Positions 46,138-55,323 of a stretch of DNA of 64,000 nucleotides are shown here, one piece after another. A program made the position numbers and the translations under genes. Position 1 is the first letter of the stretch. Every line of letters starts with the position of its first letter. Source of the stretch: Bradyrhizobium sp. CCBAU 051011 (lineage in GTDB: Bacteria > Pseudomonadota > Alphaproteobacteria > Rhizobiales > Xanthobacteraceae); contig NZ_CP022222.1 in assembly GCF_009930815.1 (NCBI RefSeq), positions 806,001 to 870,000 on the forward strand, in the 5' to 3' direction. Under the pieces are notes generated by a model. That model had not been told where the DNA came from. It worked only from the letters and a program-made list of their open reading frames with translations, and did no database searches.

Positions 46138-47595
46138 ATGGGCAAGATCACAGGTTTTCTCGAGATCGACCGGCATGACCGCAAGTATGCGCCGGTCGCC
46201 GAGCGTTTGAAGCATTATCGCGAATTCGTCATTCCCTTAAGCGAGAAGGACACCCGCGAGCAGGCCGCGCGCTGCATGAACTGCGGCATCCCCTATTGTC
46301 ACGGCACCGGCTCGGTGGCGCCGGGCACGCCGGGCTGCCCGGTCAACAACCAGATCCCCGATTTCAACGACCTCGTCTATCAGGACAATTGGGAAGAAGC
46401 CTCGCGCAACCTGCACTCGACCAACAATTTCCCGGAGTTCACCGGCCGCATCTGCCCCGCGCCGTGCGAAGCGTCCTGCACGCTCAACATCGACGACAAT
46501 CCGGTCACCATCAAGACGATCGAATGCGCCATCGTCGACCGCGCCTGGGACAATGGCTGGCTGAAGCCTGAGATTGCGCCCGCCAAGACCGGCAAGAAGG
46601 TCGCAATCGTCGGCTCCGGCCCCGCCGGCCTTGCAGCTGCGCAGCAGCTCGCGCGCGCCGGTCATGACGTCCATGTCTACGAGAAATTCGCCAAGGCCGG
46701 CGGATTGCTCCGTTACGGCATCCCCGACTTCAAGATGGAGAAGCACATCATTGACCGCCGCGTGGCGCAGATGGAGGCCGAAGGCGTGACGTTCCATTAC
46801 GGCGTCCATGTCGGCGGCACCTCGGACGGCGCGATCGATCCGCGCGAGTTGCTCAACCAGTATGACGCCGTGGCATTGACCGGCGGCGCCGAAGCCGGCC
46901 GCGACCTGCCGATCCCCGGCCGCGACCTCGACGGCATCCATTTTGCGATGGATTTCCTGCCGCAACAAAATCGCCGCGTCTCCTCCGAGCCGCTCGGCGA
47001 CGCCAAGGACATTCTCGCCGAAGGCAAGCATGTCGTTGTGATCGGCGGCGGCGACACCGGTTCGGACTGCATCGGCACCTCGTTCCGGCAGGGCGCAAAA
47101 TCCGTCACGCAACTCGAAATCATGCCGGCGCCGCCCGAGCACGAGAACAAAGGCGTGACCTGGCCGAACTGGCCGTTGAAGATGCGGACCTCGTCGAGCC
47201 AGGCCGAAGGCGCCAAGCGCGAATTCGCAGTGCTGACGCAAAAATTCTCGGGCGTCGATGGCAAGGTGCAGAAGCTGCACTGCGTCAAGGTCGACGATAA
47301 GTTCAAGCCGCTGCCCGGCACCGAGTTCGAACTCGATGCGCAGCTCGTGCTGCTGGCCATGGGCTTCGTGCACCCGGTGCACGAAGGCATGCTGAAGACG
47401 CTCGGCGTCGACCTCGACCAGCGCGGCAACGTCCGCGCCAATCTGACCGACTACAAGACCTCGCTGCCCAACGTCTTCTCCGCCGGCGACATGCGCCGCG
47501 GCCAGTCGCTGGTTGTCTGGGCGATCCGTGAGGGACGTCTCTGCGCGCGGGCGATCGATCAGTATCTGATGGGCTCGACGACGCTGCCAAGGTAA
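46138..47595 (+). CDS. gltD: Glutamate synthase (NADPH) small subunit
   Basis: The 485-residue flavoprotein begins [19 protein letters not shown]. Two low-potential [4Fe-4S] cysteine sets are visible: CMNCGIPYC with GTPGCPV, and CPAPCEASC. The FAD motif is [17 protein letters not shown] and the NADPH site is [15 protein letters not shown]. It passes electrons from NADPH to GltB. The ATG at 46138 is used; an in-frame ATG at 46078 would place the N-terminus inside the repeat. Co-transcription with gltB is likely despite the intervening palindrome. Confidence 0.97.
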   Translation: MGKITGFLEIDRHDRKYAPVAERLKHYREFVIPLSEKDTREQAARCMNCGIPYCHGTGSVAPGTPGCPVNNQIPDFNDLVYQDNWEEASRNLHSTNNFPEFTGRICPAPCEASCTLNIDDNPVTIKTIECAIVDRAWDNGWLKPEIAPAKTGKKVAIVGSGPAGLAAAQQLARAGHDVHVYEKFAKAGGLLRYGIPDFKMEKHIIDRRVAQMEAEGVTFHYGVHVGGTSDGAIDPRELLNQYDAVALTGGAEAGRDLPIPGRDLDGIHFAMDFLPQQNRRVSSEPLGDAKDILAEGKHVVVIGGGDTGSDCIGTSFRQGAKSVTQLEIMPAPPEHENKGVTWPNWPLKMRTSSSQAEGAKREFAVLTQKFSGVDGKVQKLHCVKVDDKFKPLPGTEFELDAQLVLLAMGFVHPVHEGMLKTLGVDLDQRGNVRANLTDYKTSLPNVFSAGDMRRGQSLVVWAIREGRLCARAIDQYLMGSTTLPR

Positions 47596-47731
47596 GCAGA
47601 ACGGACAGGCCGCTCGCTGCTGTGGTGCCCAGACTTGATCCGGGCATCCATCAATCTTCATCAGACTCTAGCGAAGGGACTGGATTGCCGGGTCAAGCCC
47701 GGCAATGACGAGTTCGGCACGGCCGCCGCTC

Positions 47732-49435
47732 TCAATTCTGGACCCTCACCCCCAGCATCACCACCGTCGACGCCGTGCTGTTGCCCGGCAGGTTCGAATC
47801 CAGCCAGTCGCGCCGCAGCGTGCCGCGGAGCCAGACGTTGCGGTTCATCTTGTAGATGGCTTCGCCCGACAGGGTGTAGATCTTGTCGCGCCTTGGATTG
47901 CCCTGATAATCGAGCGTGCCCCAGGTGAACTTTCCGATTGTGGTCAGCCAGCGGCGGAAGTCGTGGTCGACCTCGACGGTGTAGATGTGCGTCAGCACGC
48001 CCGACGTGCCCGGCAGCGTGGTCTCGGTGATCGTGGTGTCGGAATAGAATTTCGCCGTCGTCAGCGGCGTCGCGGTCCACACCAGCGAGGACGAGACGAG
48101 CAGGCCCTCCAGGCGATTGAGTCTTGGATCGACATAGTCGCGCGCGGCGTAGCCGACGGCGATTTCGCCGGTCAGCAGGCGCGAGAATTCGAAGCTGGTG
48201 CCGCCCTTGAGGTAGCCGCCCGAGGAATCGCGCGCAAAGCCGGCACGGTCGAGCTTGACGTCATGCACGCGGCTGTCACCCTGCACCTCCACGAACGGCT
48301 TTATGCCCGGCTTCAAATCATAGCTGACGCGGCCGATACCGCCATACTGATTGAAATTGCGGTCGTCGTTGGTGGTCGAGGTGCCGTCGGTGAGCTTTGA
48401 GTTGGTATAGTCGGTGCGGTCGACGGTGGCGCCGGCGGAAACCTGGAGGCGGTTGAAGGTCTGGTCGACGCCGATGGTGGTGCCTACCGTGGTGTAGATC
48501 GGATACTTGGCCAAGCCGGCCTGCACGTTCGGGCTGCCGGGATTGTCGGTCGAGAGGAACAAGCGACCCTGCGCAGTCAGCCGCGTGTCGCGGCTGACAT
48601 CGAGCCGCCCGTCGACGTGGCCGATGAAATTGGGCCGATCGATATCGAGCGGTGCCGACAGCGGCGTGCCGTCGGCGTTCGGCGTGAGATTGCTGCCGTA
48701 GCCGGTGAAGGAGCCGCGGAGATCGGCGACCAGCGCATGGCGTTCCCAGTCAGAGACGGCGAGGAATTCCGGCGCGACCACGTAGAACGGCTTGCCTTGC
48801 GCAGCGGCGAGCCGGCCGGGATTGGTATCGTAGCCGCCCAAGAATTCGACCGCGGATTTGATCAGGAAACTGCCGGCGTAATCGCCGACGGCGCCGAACG
48901 GATCGTCGTCGATCCTGAGGCGCTTGCGCGGCGGCTGCCCCACCACCGTGCCCGCCATGGCCGGCGCAAGGCGCGTCTTGTTGGCAGATTCCGAGGGCGG
49001 GATCGAGAGCCGCAGCGGCGTGTTCGACGCAATCGGCGGCGGTGGACTGCCGGGACCGACCGGCGGCTTCGGCCTCGCTTGCCCCGGGTAGTATTTCGGT
49101 TTCTTGCGCTTGCGGTTGAGCGAGTCGTAGCCGGAATCGGCGGCGCCACTCGCAGCCGGCAAACCGTATTTCGGGATCTGTCCGATCCGCGACGGCGCGC
49201 GCTTCTCATCGTCCTGCAGCTTCGGACTGGTGAGCGGATCGTTCACCTCAGCCGCGGTCCGGCGCAGCGGCGAATCCGGCGATGTCACCTGGCTGGCGCG
49301 CCTTGAGCTGAACAGGTCCGGCGTGACGGTTTGCGCCAGGCCTTCGGTTCCCGACAGCGCCGTCAGCGCAAGGCACAGCAAGGCAGCGCGGAGAGTGCGC
49401 GCGCGGCTGCTCCGGCCCGTTACTGGCCCCGGCAT
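47732..49435 (-). CDS. Outer-membrane beta-barrel protein
   Basis: About 567 residues. It has a signal peptide (TLRAALLCLALTALSGTEGLAQ), a disordered Pro/Lys/Arg-rich plug-side segment (about 40-150), then a beta-strand-rich half with alternating patterns such as GRLDVSRDTRLTAQGRLFL and YGGIGRVSYDLKP that ends in MLGVRVQN. This resembles the OMP_b-brl_2 group seen near exopolysaccharide genes in Bradyrhizobium. No ligand is known. The start could be GTG at 49438 or ATG at 49435. It is divergent from kdsD across 190 bases. Confidence 0.85.
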   Translation of the reverse strand: MPGPVTGRSSRARTLRAALLCLALTALSGTEGLAQTVTPDLFSSRRASQVTSPDSPLRRTAAEVNDPLTSPKLQDDEKRAPSRIGQIPKYGLPAASGAADSGYDSLNRKRKKPKYYPGQARPKPPVGPGSPPPPIASNTPLRLSIPPSESANKTRLAPAMAGTVVGQPPRKRLRIDDDPFGAVGDYAGSFLIKSAVEFLGGYDTNPGRLAAAQGKPFYVVAPEFLAVSDWERHALVADLRGSFTGYGSNLTPNADGTPLSAPLDIDRPNFIGHVDGRLDVSRDTRLTAQGRLFLSTDNPGSPNVQAGLAKYPIYTTVGTTIGVDQTFNRLQVSAGATVDRTDYTNSKLTDGTSTTNDDRNFNQYGGIGRVSYDLKPGIKPFVEVQGDSRVHDVKLDRAGFARDSSGGYLKGGTSFEFSRLLTGEIAVGYAARDYVDPRLNRLEGLLVSSSLVWTATPLTTAKFYSDTTITETTLPGTSGVLTHIYTVEVDHDFRRWLTTIGKFTWGTLDYQGNPRRDKIYTLSGEAIYKMNRNVWLRGTLRRDWLDSNLPGNSTASTVVMLGVRVQN

Positions 49436-49627
49436 CACGATGGAATATACTCCAACAAAAACAGCTACTTACTCGACGCCTTCCGCGGGCTCGCGGAACA
49501 TGTCGTTAATGGAGTTAAAACAATTATGGTTAATGGGTCGTTGAGAGCTCTGCGGCGCGCGTCGCATCGCCAGACGGGCCATGCTATGGAGGGCTTTGGG
49601 GCGCGGCCCCTCCTCCCTGGAACTGAC

Positions 49628-50641
49628 ATGGCCCATTCGAATCCGCTGATGGCAAAATCATCCGGCACCGACTTCGCTGACTCCGCCGTTCAGTCGGCCT
49701 TGCGCACGCTCGATGCCGAGGGCAGCGGGATCGCCGCGCTCACAGCGGCGCTGCAATCCGATCTGCGCGCCCCCTTCACCGCCGCCGCCGACCTGATCCG
49801 CAACGCCAAGGGACGGCTGATCGTCACCGGGCTTGGCAAATCAGGCCATATCGGCCGCAAGATCGCCGCGACCTTTGCCTCCACCGGCACGCCGGCGTTC
49901 TTCGTTCATGCCGCCGAGGCCAGCCACGGCGATCTCGGCATGATCACCGCCGACGACGTCATCCTGGCGCTGTCCTGGTCCGGCGAGCAGCCGGAGATGA
50001 AGAATCTGATCAGTTATGCCGCCCGGTTTCGGATTTCCGTGATCGCGATGACGGCGGAGAGGGAATCCTCTCTAGCCAAGGCGGCCGACATCGCGCTGAC
50101 GCTGCCGAAGGCGCGCGAGGCCTGTCCGCATAATCTGGCGCCGACCACCTCCTCGCTGATGATGCTCGCGCTCGGCGATACGCTGGCGATCGCGCTCCTG
50201 GAAGGCCGCGGCTTCACCTCGACCGATTTCAGCGTGCTGCATCCCGGCGGCAAGCTGGGTGCGATGCTCAAATATACCGGCGACCTCATGCATTCCGGCG
50301 ACGCGGTGCCGCTGAAGCCGCTCGGCACCAGCATGTCCGAGGCACTGGTCGAGATGACTTCGAAGGGTTTTGGCTGCGTCGGCATCATCGACGCGCGCGG
50401 ACATATTGTCGGCATCGTCACCGACGGCGATTTGCGCCGCCACATGGGGCCCGATCTGATGACGGCCACCGTCGACGAGGTGATGACTCGCAATCCGAAG
50501 ACGATCGACCGCGACGTGCTGGCCGGCGAGGCGCTGGAGATCCTCAACTCCTCGAAGATCACGACGCTGATCGTCACCGATGCCAACAAGCCGGTCGGCA
50601 TCGTGCATCTGCACGATTTTCTGCGCGCGGGCGTGGCGTAG
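49628..50641 (+). CDS. kdsD: D-arabinose 5-phosphate isomerase (KdsD/KpsF/GutQ family)
   Basis: The 337-residue protein has an N-terminal SIS sugar-isomerase domain (LIVTGLGKSGHIGRKIAATFASTGTPAFFVHAAEASHGDLG) with the family histidine, and a C-terminal pair of CBS domains (about 215-330, VDEVMTRNPKTIDRDV). It makes D-arabinose 5-phosphate for Kdo and lipopolysaccharide core synthesis. The ATG at 49628 begins MAHSNPLM; a longer frame starting upstream reads through DNA overlapping the barrel gene's leader. The CBS pair may bind a nucleotide. Confidence 0.95.
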   Translation: MAHSNPLMAKSSGTDFADSAVQSALRTLDAEGSGIAALTAALQSDLRAPFTAAADLIRNAKGRLIVTGLGKSGHIGRKIAATFASTGTPAFFVHAAEASHGDLGMITADDVILALSWSGEQPEMKNLISYAARFRISVIAMTAERESSLAKAADIALTLPKAREACPHNLAPTTSSLMMLALGDTLAIALLEGRGFTSTDFSVLHPGGKLGAMLKYTGDLMHSGDAVPLKPLGTSMSEALVEMTSKGFGCVGIIDARGHIVGIVTDGDLRRHMGPDLMTATVDEVMTRNPKTIDRDVLAGEALEILNSSKITTLIVTDANKPVGIVHLHDFLRAGVA

Positions 50642-50656
50642 GCTCGATCTCTCCAC

Positions 50657-50739
50657 GTCATTGCGAGCGAAGCGAAGCAATCCATAGCTCTGCAAGCGGA
50701 GAGATGGATTGCTTCGTCGCTTTCGCTCCTCGCAATGAC
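50657..50739. repeat. Intergenic palindrome family C, copy 3
   Basis: Arms GTCATTGCGAGCGAAGCGAA and GCTCCTCGCAATGAC enclose GCAATCCAT and ATGGATTGC. It lies between the 3' ends of the facing kdsD and carboxymuconolactone decarboxylase-like genes and ends two bases from the latter's stop codon. Confidence 0.9.
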
Positions 50740-50741
50740 GA

Positions 50742-51293
50742 CTAACGCGGAAATCTTGCCGCGCTCTCCTCCAGCGGCAGCGCCAGTCCGTTGGCGAGAT
50801 ACGACACCGTGCGATAGAATCCGCACAGCAGGATGATCTCGAATATTTTTGCCTCGTCGTAATGCGCCGACAGCGCCGCGAATTCCGCGTCATCGAGCGT
50901 AGCCCGCTGGTGCAGCGCATCGACGGCGGCGATCAGCGCCTGTTCTGCCGCCGACCAACAGCCAGCATCGGCATCGCCAAGCACGGTGGCGCGGACCTGT
51001 TCCTCCGTCAGCCGTGCGGCTTCCGCGAAGGCCGTGACATGCACGCCCCATTCATATTCGCATCCCGTCCGCGCGCAGGTGCGGTCGATGACGATCTCGC
51101 GCTCCCGCAGGGAGAGCGGGCCGCGGTCCAGCAGGCTGCCGGCGCGGAATTTCTCCCAGGCGCGGGCATTGCCGGCGATGACGCGAAACAGCATCAGCGG
51201 CGGCGAGCCGCGCATGATGCGATCGAACTGCTGCTGGATCTCCGGTGCGTAAGGCGGCTCGAGCGGCGCGATGCGCGGCGCAGTCTGGGACAC
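50742..51293 (-). CDS. Carboxymuconolactone decarboxylase family protein (AhpD-like)
   Basis: About 183 residues. The helical CMD core has REREIVIDRTCARTGCEYEWGVHVTAFAEAARLTEEQV. The AhpD redox pair CxxC is not present as such: the motif here is CARTGCEYEW with cysteines five apart, so AhpD-type chemistry is uncertain. The start is GTG at 51293, because AGGAG lies six bases before it; TTG at 51299 is directly adjacent to that site. It is divergent from an HxlR-family regulator across a 37-base palindrome. Confidence 0.88.
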   Translation of the reverse strand: MSQTAPRIAPLEPPYAPEIQQQFDRIMRGSPPLMLFRVIAGNARAWEKFRAGSLLDRGPLSLREREIVIDRTCARTGCEYEWGVHVTAFAEAARLTEEQVRATVLGDADAGCWSAAEQALIAAVDALHQRATLDDAEFAALSAHYDEAKIFEIILLCGFYRTVSYLANGLALPLEESAARFPR

Positions 51294-51307
51294 GGCCAAC
51301 TCCTGTG

Positions 51308-51344
51308 CTACAAATAACGTAGCAATACGCTACATTATTTGTAG
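51308..51344. promoter_or_regulatory. 37-base palindrome: likely HxlR-regulator operator
   Basis: Arms CTACAAATAACGTAGC (51308-51323) and GCTACATTATTTGTAG (51329-51344) match 15 of 16 when inverted, with a 5-base spacer. Each arm also holds an inner CGTAGC/GCTAC. It lies midway between the divergent starts of the HxlR gene and the CMD gene, so one dimer pair can control both. Confidence 0.82.
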
Positions 51345-51364
51345 CGGCGCGCAAGAGGGTCCGC

Positions 51365-51706
51365 ATGCCGAAACCACCCGCCAGCACGAAACAACGCGCC
51401 GTTCGCGGCTCCAGAACCGGCCGCCCCATCATGGCCCTGCTCGATCTGCTCGGCCGCCGCTGGACCTTGCGGATCGTCTGGGAACTGCGCGACGGCCCGT
51501 TGACCTCGCGCGCGCTCCGCACCGCCTGCGACGACGCCTCGCCGACGGTGATGCAGGCCCGGCTGTCGGAGTTGCGCGAGGCCGGCCTCGTCGAACTTCT
51601 GCCCGGCGATGGTTATCGCCTCACTCCGCTCGGCAGGGAGCTGATGGAAAGCTTCCTGCCGCTCCATCGCTTCGCCGAACGCTGGAGCAAGCAAACCGCA
51701 ACTTAG
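51365..51706 (+). CDS. HxlR-family winged-helix transcriptional regulator
   Basis: The 113-residue protein is an HxlR winged helix: ALLDLLGRRWTLRIVWELRDGPLTSRALRTACDDASPTVMQARLSELREAGLVELLPGDGYRLTPLG, ending LPLHRFAERW. HxlR members sense electrophiles, quinones or formaldehyde, often through a cysteine; here the lone cysteine is in the recognition region (TACDDAS), so a redox or electrophile response is possible. It is divergent from the CMD-family gene. It is followed by nfeD in the opposite direction with a four-base overlap of stop codons. Confidence 0.92.
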   Translation: MPKPPASTKQRAVRGSRTGRPIMALLDLLGRRWTLRIVWELRDGPLTSRALRTACDDASPTVMQARLSELREAGLVELLPGDGYRLTPLGRELMESFLPLHRFAERWSKQTAT

Positions 51707-52149
51707 GCCGCCGCCACCGTCAGGCTGGCCCCATCTGCCCGCACCACCTTGACCCTGCTGCCGGCCGGCGCGTCGGGGCCGGCGACGCGCCAGATCGTGT
51801 CGTCGATCCGCACCGTGCCGGTCCCGTCGACGATCGGCTTCTCCAGCGTGAATTCGCGGCCGATCAGCGCCTCGGTCCGCCTGTTGAGAAACGGGCTGCT
51901 CAGGTTGCTGCTTCCGGCGCTGCGCGCAAAATATCGCCATGCCGGCACGGCGGCGATCGCGAATATCGCGAACATCAGCAATTGCGTCTGCCAGGTCGGA
52001 TTGAACGCAAACGACACCAGCCCGACCAACAGCGCCGCGAGCCCGAGCCAGAACATGAAAACACCCGGCGCGAGCAATTCCAGCGCCATCAGGAGGAAGC
52101 CGAAGATCAGCCAGTTCCAGGTGCCCAGGGTAGAAAACATCTCGGCCAT
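51703..52149 (-). CDS. NfeD-family membrane protein
   Basis: The 148-residue protein has three or four membrane helices in the first 80 residues and a C-terminal NfeD OB-fold (IGREFTLEKPIVDGTGTVRIDDTIWRVAGPDAPAGSRVKVVRADGASLTV). Short NfeD proteins partner SPFH/stomatin proteins in inner-membrane microdomains. The SPFH gene lies immediately upstream on the same strand, separated by 43 bases. It lacks the serine-protease ClpP-like domain of the long NfeD form. Confidence 0.92.
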   Translation of the reverse strand: MAEMFSTLGTWNWLIFGFLLMALELLAPGVFMFWLGLAALLVGLVSFAFNPTWQTQLLMFAIFAIAAVPAWRYFARSAGSSNLSSPFLNRRTEALIGREFTLEKPIVDGTGTVRIDDTIWRVAGPDAPAGSRVKVVRADGASLTVAAA

Positions 52150-52192
52150 GACACGAACCTCTAATCAACAGAATGAACTTCCGGATCGATGC

Positions 52193-53193
52193 TCACCGCT
52201 GCGGCGTGACCGGCGGCGGCGTCGGACCGGTGTTCGGCACCGAGGACGTCCGTCGCGCGGCGGCTGCCGCGGAGGCCGCGCTTTCGCCGAAGGTCGCCTT
52301 GGCGATCTCGCCGATGCCGGCAAGCGATCCCAAAATGCTCATCGCTTCGATCGGCAGCATGATGATCTTCTGGTTCGGCGAATCCGCAAGCTGCCCGAAC
52401 GCCTTGATATACTTGTCGGCGATAAAATAGTTCAGCGCGGCGACGTCGCCCTTGGCGATGGCCTCGGAGACCATCTGTGTCGCCTTGGCCTCGGCCTCCG
52501 CGGAACGTTCGCGCGCCTCGGCGTCGCGGAACGCGGCCTCCTTGCGACCTTCGGCCTGCAAAATCTGCCCCTGCTTGGCGCCTTCCGCGCGCAGGATTTC
52601 CGACTGGCGCTGCCCTTCCGCCTGCAGGATGTCGGCGCGCTTGACGCGCTCGGCCTTCATCTGCCGGCCCATCGCTTCCACCAGATCGGCCGGCGGCACG
52701 ATGTCTTTGATCTCGATGCGGTTGACCTTCAGCCCCCACGGTGACACCGCGGCGTCGACAACGCGCAGCAGCCGCTCGTTGATCTCGTCGCGATGCGACA
52801 GCACCTGGTCGAGATCCATCGAGCCCATCACGGAGCGGATGTTGGTCATGGTCAGCACGATGATCGCCTGTTCGAGATTGGCGACCTCATAGCTTGCCTT
52901 TGCCGCGTCGAACACCTGGAAGAAGGCGACGCCGTCGACCGTCACGGTCGCGTTGTCCTTGGTGATCACTTCCTGCTCGGGAATGTTGATCACCTGCTCC
53001 ATCATGTTCATCTTGCGGCCGACGCGATCGAAATAAGGCACGATCAGGTTCAGTCCCGGCGACAGCGTGCGGGTGTATTTGCCGAACCGCTCGATGGTCC
53101 AGTCATAGCCCTGCGGCACCGTCTTGACCCCGCGAACAGCGTGACAATGACGAGCAGAACAAGGGCAATCGCGAAAATATCGAAACCAGTCAT
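52193..53193 (-). pseudogene. SPFH/Band 7 (stomatin/QmcA-like) protein, frameshifted near the N-terminus
   Basis: The SPFH domain is intact from [23 protein letters not shown] onward, with long coiled-coil [21 protein letters not shown] and a Pro-rich end. The membrane anchor [22 protein letters not shown] is encoded from ATG at 53193 (GGAGG upstream) in the preceding frame, and the two frames meet at a C4 run (53128-53131 plus strand). Five C would join them into a normal protein of about 333 residues. As written, the anchor is cut off. It is either a recent one-base deletion or a sequencing error. It belongs to the operon with nfeD. Confidence 0.85.
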
Positions 53194-53381
53194 AAAGTCC
53201 TCCAAGGGCCGGCAAGGTGAGCGTTGCCGGGCGCGGTCTCTCATTTTTGTCAGCAAAGCCGCGGCGCCGGTTCAGACCGGCTGTTCTCGAGTCATGGCTA
53301 TATAGCTGGGGAACAATTTGCCGACCACCAGATGTTATCGAGGGCCGAACGGCGGCAAGCTATGGGAAATTTTTCGGCAGG

Positions 53382-54419
53382 TTAAATCCACCCCTGAAGC
53401 TCGCGCAAAACGAGCTGGCGGATGACGTCCATGCCAGGCTCGCTGTCGTTGAGGCAGGGAATCGCGGAAAATTGCTCGCCGCCGTTGTGCTTGAAAATCT
53501 CGGCGTTTTCCTGCGCGATCTCCTCCAGCGTCTCCAGGCAATCGGCCGAGAAGCCGGGGGTCACGACGGCAATGCGCTTCACACCATCTTTCGCGAGTTT
53601 TTCGATGGTCTTGTCCGTATAGGGCTGCAGCCACTCGTCGTTGCCGAAACGCGATTGAAACGTAAGGATCAGTTTGGAGGCATCAAGCCCCATGCGCTTG
53701 CGCAGGGCCTCGGTCGTTGCGACGCACTGCGCCTGGTAGGGATCGCCCTTGTCGACATATTTCTGCGGCATGCCGTGGAACGATGCCACGATCAGTTCGG
53801 GCTGAAACGGCAGGCTAGCGAGATGTTCTGACATCGAGACGGCGAGCGCTTCGATGTAATCGGGATCGTCGTAGTAAGGCGGGCTCACCCGTAGCGTTGG
53901 CTGCGCGCGCATGCCGGCGAGCGCGCGAAACACCTCGTCGCACACGGTCGCCGAAGTCGCCGCGGAATATTGCGGATAGAGCGGCACCACCAGCAGGCGG
54001 TCGCAACCTTGCGCCGCCAGCACCTCGATGCGCGAGCGGATCGACGGATTGCCGTAACGCATCGCCCAATCGACCACGACGTGCTCGCGGTCCGAGATCG
54101 CCTCGCCAAGCTTTTCGGCCTGCGACCGGGTGATGGTCTTGAGCGGGGATTCGTCTCGCTCGGCGTTCCAGATCTTCCGGTAGTCGCGCGCCTTGCGGGC
54201 AGGACGCACGCGCAGGATGATGCCGTTGAGGATCAGCTTCCAGACGAGGCCCTGATCTTCGATCACGCGCGGATCGGACAAAAATTCCTTCAGATAAACC
54301 CGCACCCCCTTAGCATCGGCGGTATCGGGCGTGCCGAGATTGACCAGCAGCACGCCGATGCGTTGCGGCGGAGTTGCCGACGCCGGCTTCGCGTTGCCAA
54401 AGGGGACGACCACAGTCAT
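53382..54419 (-). CDS. hemH: Ferrochelatase (protoheme ferro-lyase)
   Basis: The 345-residue enzyme inserts ferrous iron into protoporphyrin IX, the last step of heme synthesis. Visible: GVLLVNLGTPDTADAKGVRVYLKEFLSDPRVIE at the N-terminus, VVPLYPQYSAAT, the metal histidine in VASFHGMPQKYVDKGDPY, and VVTPGFSADCLETLEEI with the conserved glutamate. It is 188 bases upstream, on the same strand, of the SPFH-nfeD pair but probably transcribed alone. It is divergent from the MAPEG gene. Confidence 0.96.
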   Translation of the reverse strand: MTVVVPFGNAKPASATPPQRIGVLLVNLGTPDTADAKGVRVYLKEFLSDPRVIEDQGLVWKLILNGIILRVRPARKARDYRKIWNAERDESPLKTITRSQAEKLGEAISDREHVVVDWAMRYGNPSIRSRIEVLAAQGCDRLLVVPLYPQYSAATSATVCDEVFRALAGMRAQPTLRVSPPYYDDPDYIEALAVSMSEHLASLPFQPELIVASFHGMPQKYVDKGDPYQAQCVATTEALRKRMGLDASKLILTFQSRFGNDEWLQPYTDKTIEKLAKDGVKRIAVVTPGFSADCLETLEEIAQENAEIFKHNGGEQFSAIPCLNDSEPGMDVIRQLVLRELQGWI

Positions 54420-54532
54420 GATTTCGATGGCTTCGCGCGTTGCACCATCCTTGTCAAGACAACCGCCGGTTCGGTACGCTTCCCGGATTGCCGCGGGGCG
54501 CGCGCGCGCCAGTGTGCGCGGGGAGAGGAACC

Positions 54533-54931
54533 ATGACGATCGCCGAATGGTGCATTTTCGGAACGCTGCTGCTCTACCTGCTGACGATCGCCTCGGTCAA
54601 ATGGGCCGCCCACGCACGTTTCGACAATGCCAAGCCGCGCGATCCTGCCTTCTACCAGGACCCGATCCGCGCCCGCGCGCTCGGCGCCCATCAGAACGGC
54701 ATCGAGGCCTTTCCGTTCTTTGCCGTCGCCGTGCTGCTGGCGGAGTTTCGGCTGGGGCCGCAACGCCTGATCGACGAGCTCGCCATCCTCTTCGTGATCG
54801 TGCGGATCGCCTACGTCTTCACCTATCTCGGCAACCGCCCGACGCTGCGCTCGATCCTCTGGAGCCTGGGGTTTGCGATCAACATCGCGATTTTCTTTCT
54901 GCCGGCGATCAAGGGGTATCTGCCGGCGTAG
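54533..54931 (+). CDS. MAPEG-family membrane protein
   Basis: The 132-residue protein has four membrane helices and the MAPEG motif RARALGAHQNGIEAFPFFAVAVLLAE (consensus E/RxxxNxxE-P). Members conjugate glutathione or reduce peroxides; bacterial ones are mostly uncharacterised. GGGGAGAGGAACC lies before the ATG at 54533. Upstream frames to 54440 lack a ribosome site. Confidence 0.92.
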   Translation: MTIAEWCIFGTLLLYLLTIASVKWAAHARFDNAKPRDPAFYQDPIRARALGAHQNGIEAFPFFAVAVLLAEFRLGPQRLIDELAILFVIVRIAYVFTYLGNRPTLRSILWSLGFAINIAIFFLPAIKGYLPA

Positions 54932-54991
54932 GGGGGCTGGTGGTCATGCTGTGCTCGCAATGACGGGGAGACAGCGACGCAATACTCGACT

Positions 54992-55090
54992 GTCATCCCC
55001 GCGTATGCGGGGATCCAGTACGCTGCGGCTTCTCGACTCAATCACTGATGTCTCTGGAATACTGGATCACCCGCTTTCGCGGGTGATGAC
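54992..55090. repeat. Intergenic palindrome family D (GTCATCCCCGCGTATGCGGG)
   Basis: The left GTCATCCCCGC and right GGGTGATGAC arms pair imperfectly, with inner hairpins GCGTATGC and CCCGCTTTCGCGGG, and a GGATCCAGTA/TACTGGATC pair between. It lies between the MAPEG gene and the IS110 element 2 flank. Confidence 0.75.
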
Positions 55091-55323
55091 AACTGACTAT
55101 GAGGATGCATTCTCGCGACGCTGATCGCCCGAGGTTTGTATTTTCTTCGTCGCCCTCTCCAATCAGAGCAACTGTGCTGGAAGTAGCCCGGTGATCGGCC
55201 GGCCTCAAGGCTGGCGCTGGCGCGCCCCCGCCTACGGCGGCTGCGGCCTTGACCCCGCCCGTTCACCGGTCTGTCGGCTTTGCAAGCGCTCGGTCGCGGA
55301 ACCGATCGCGGTGGGCGCGCTCG

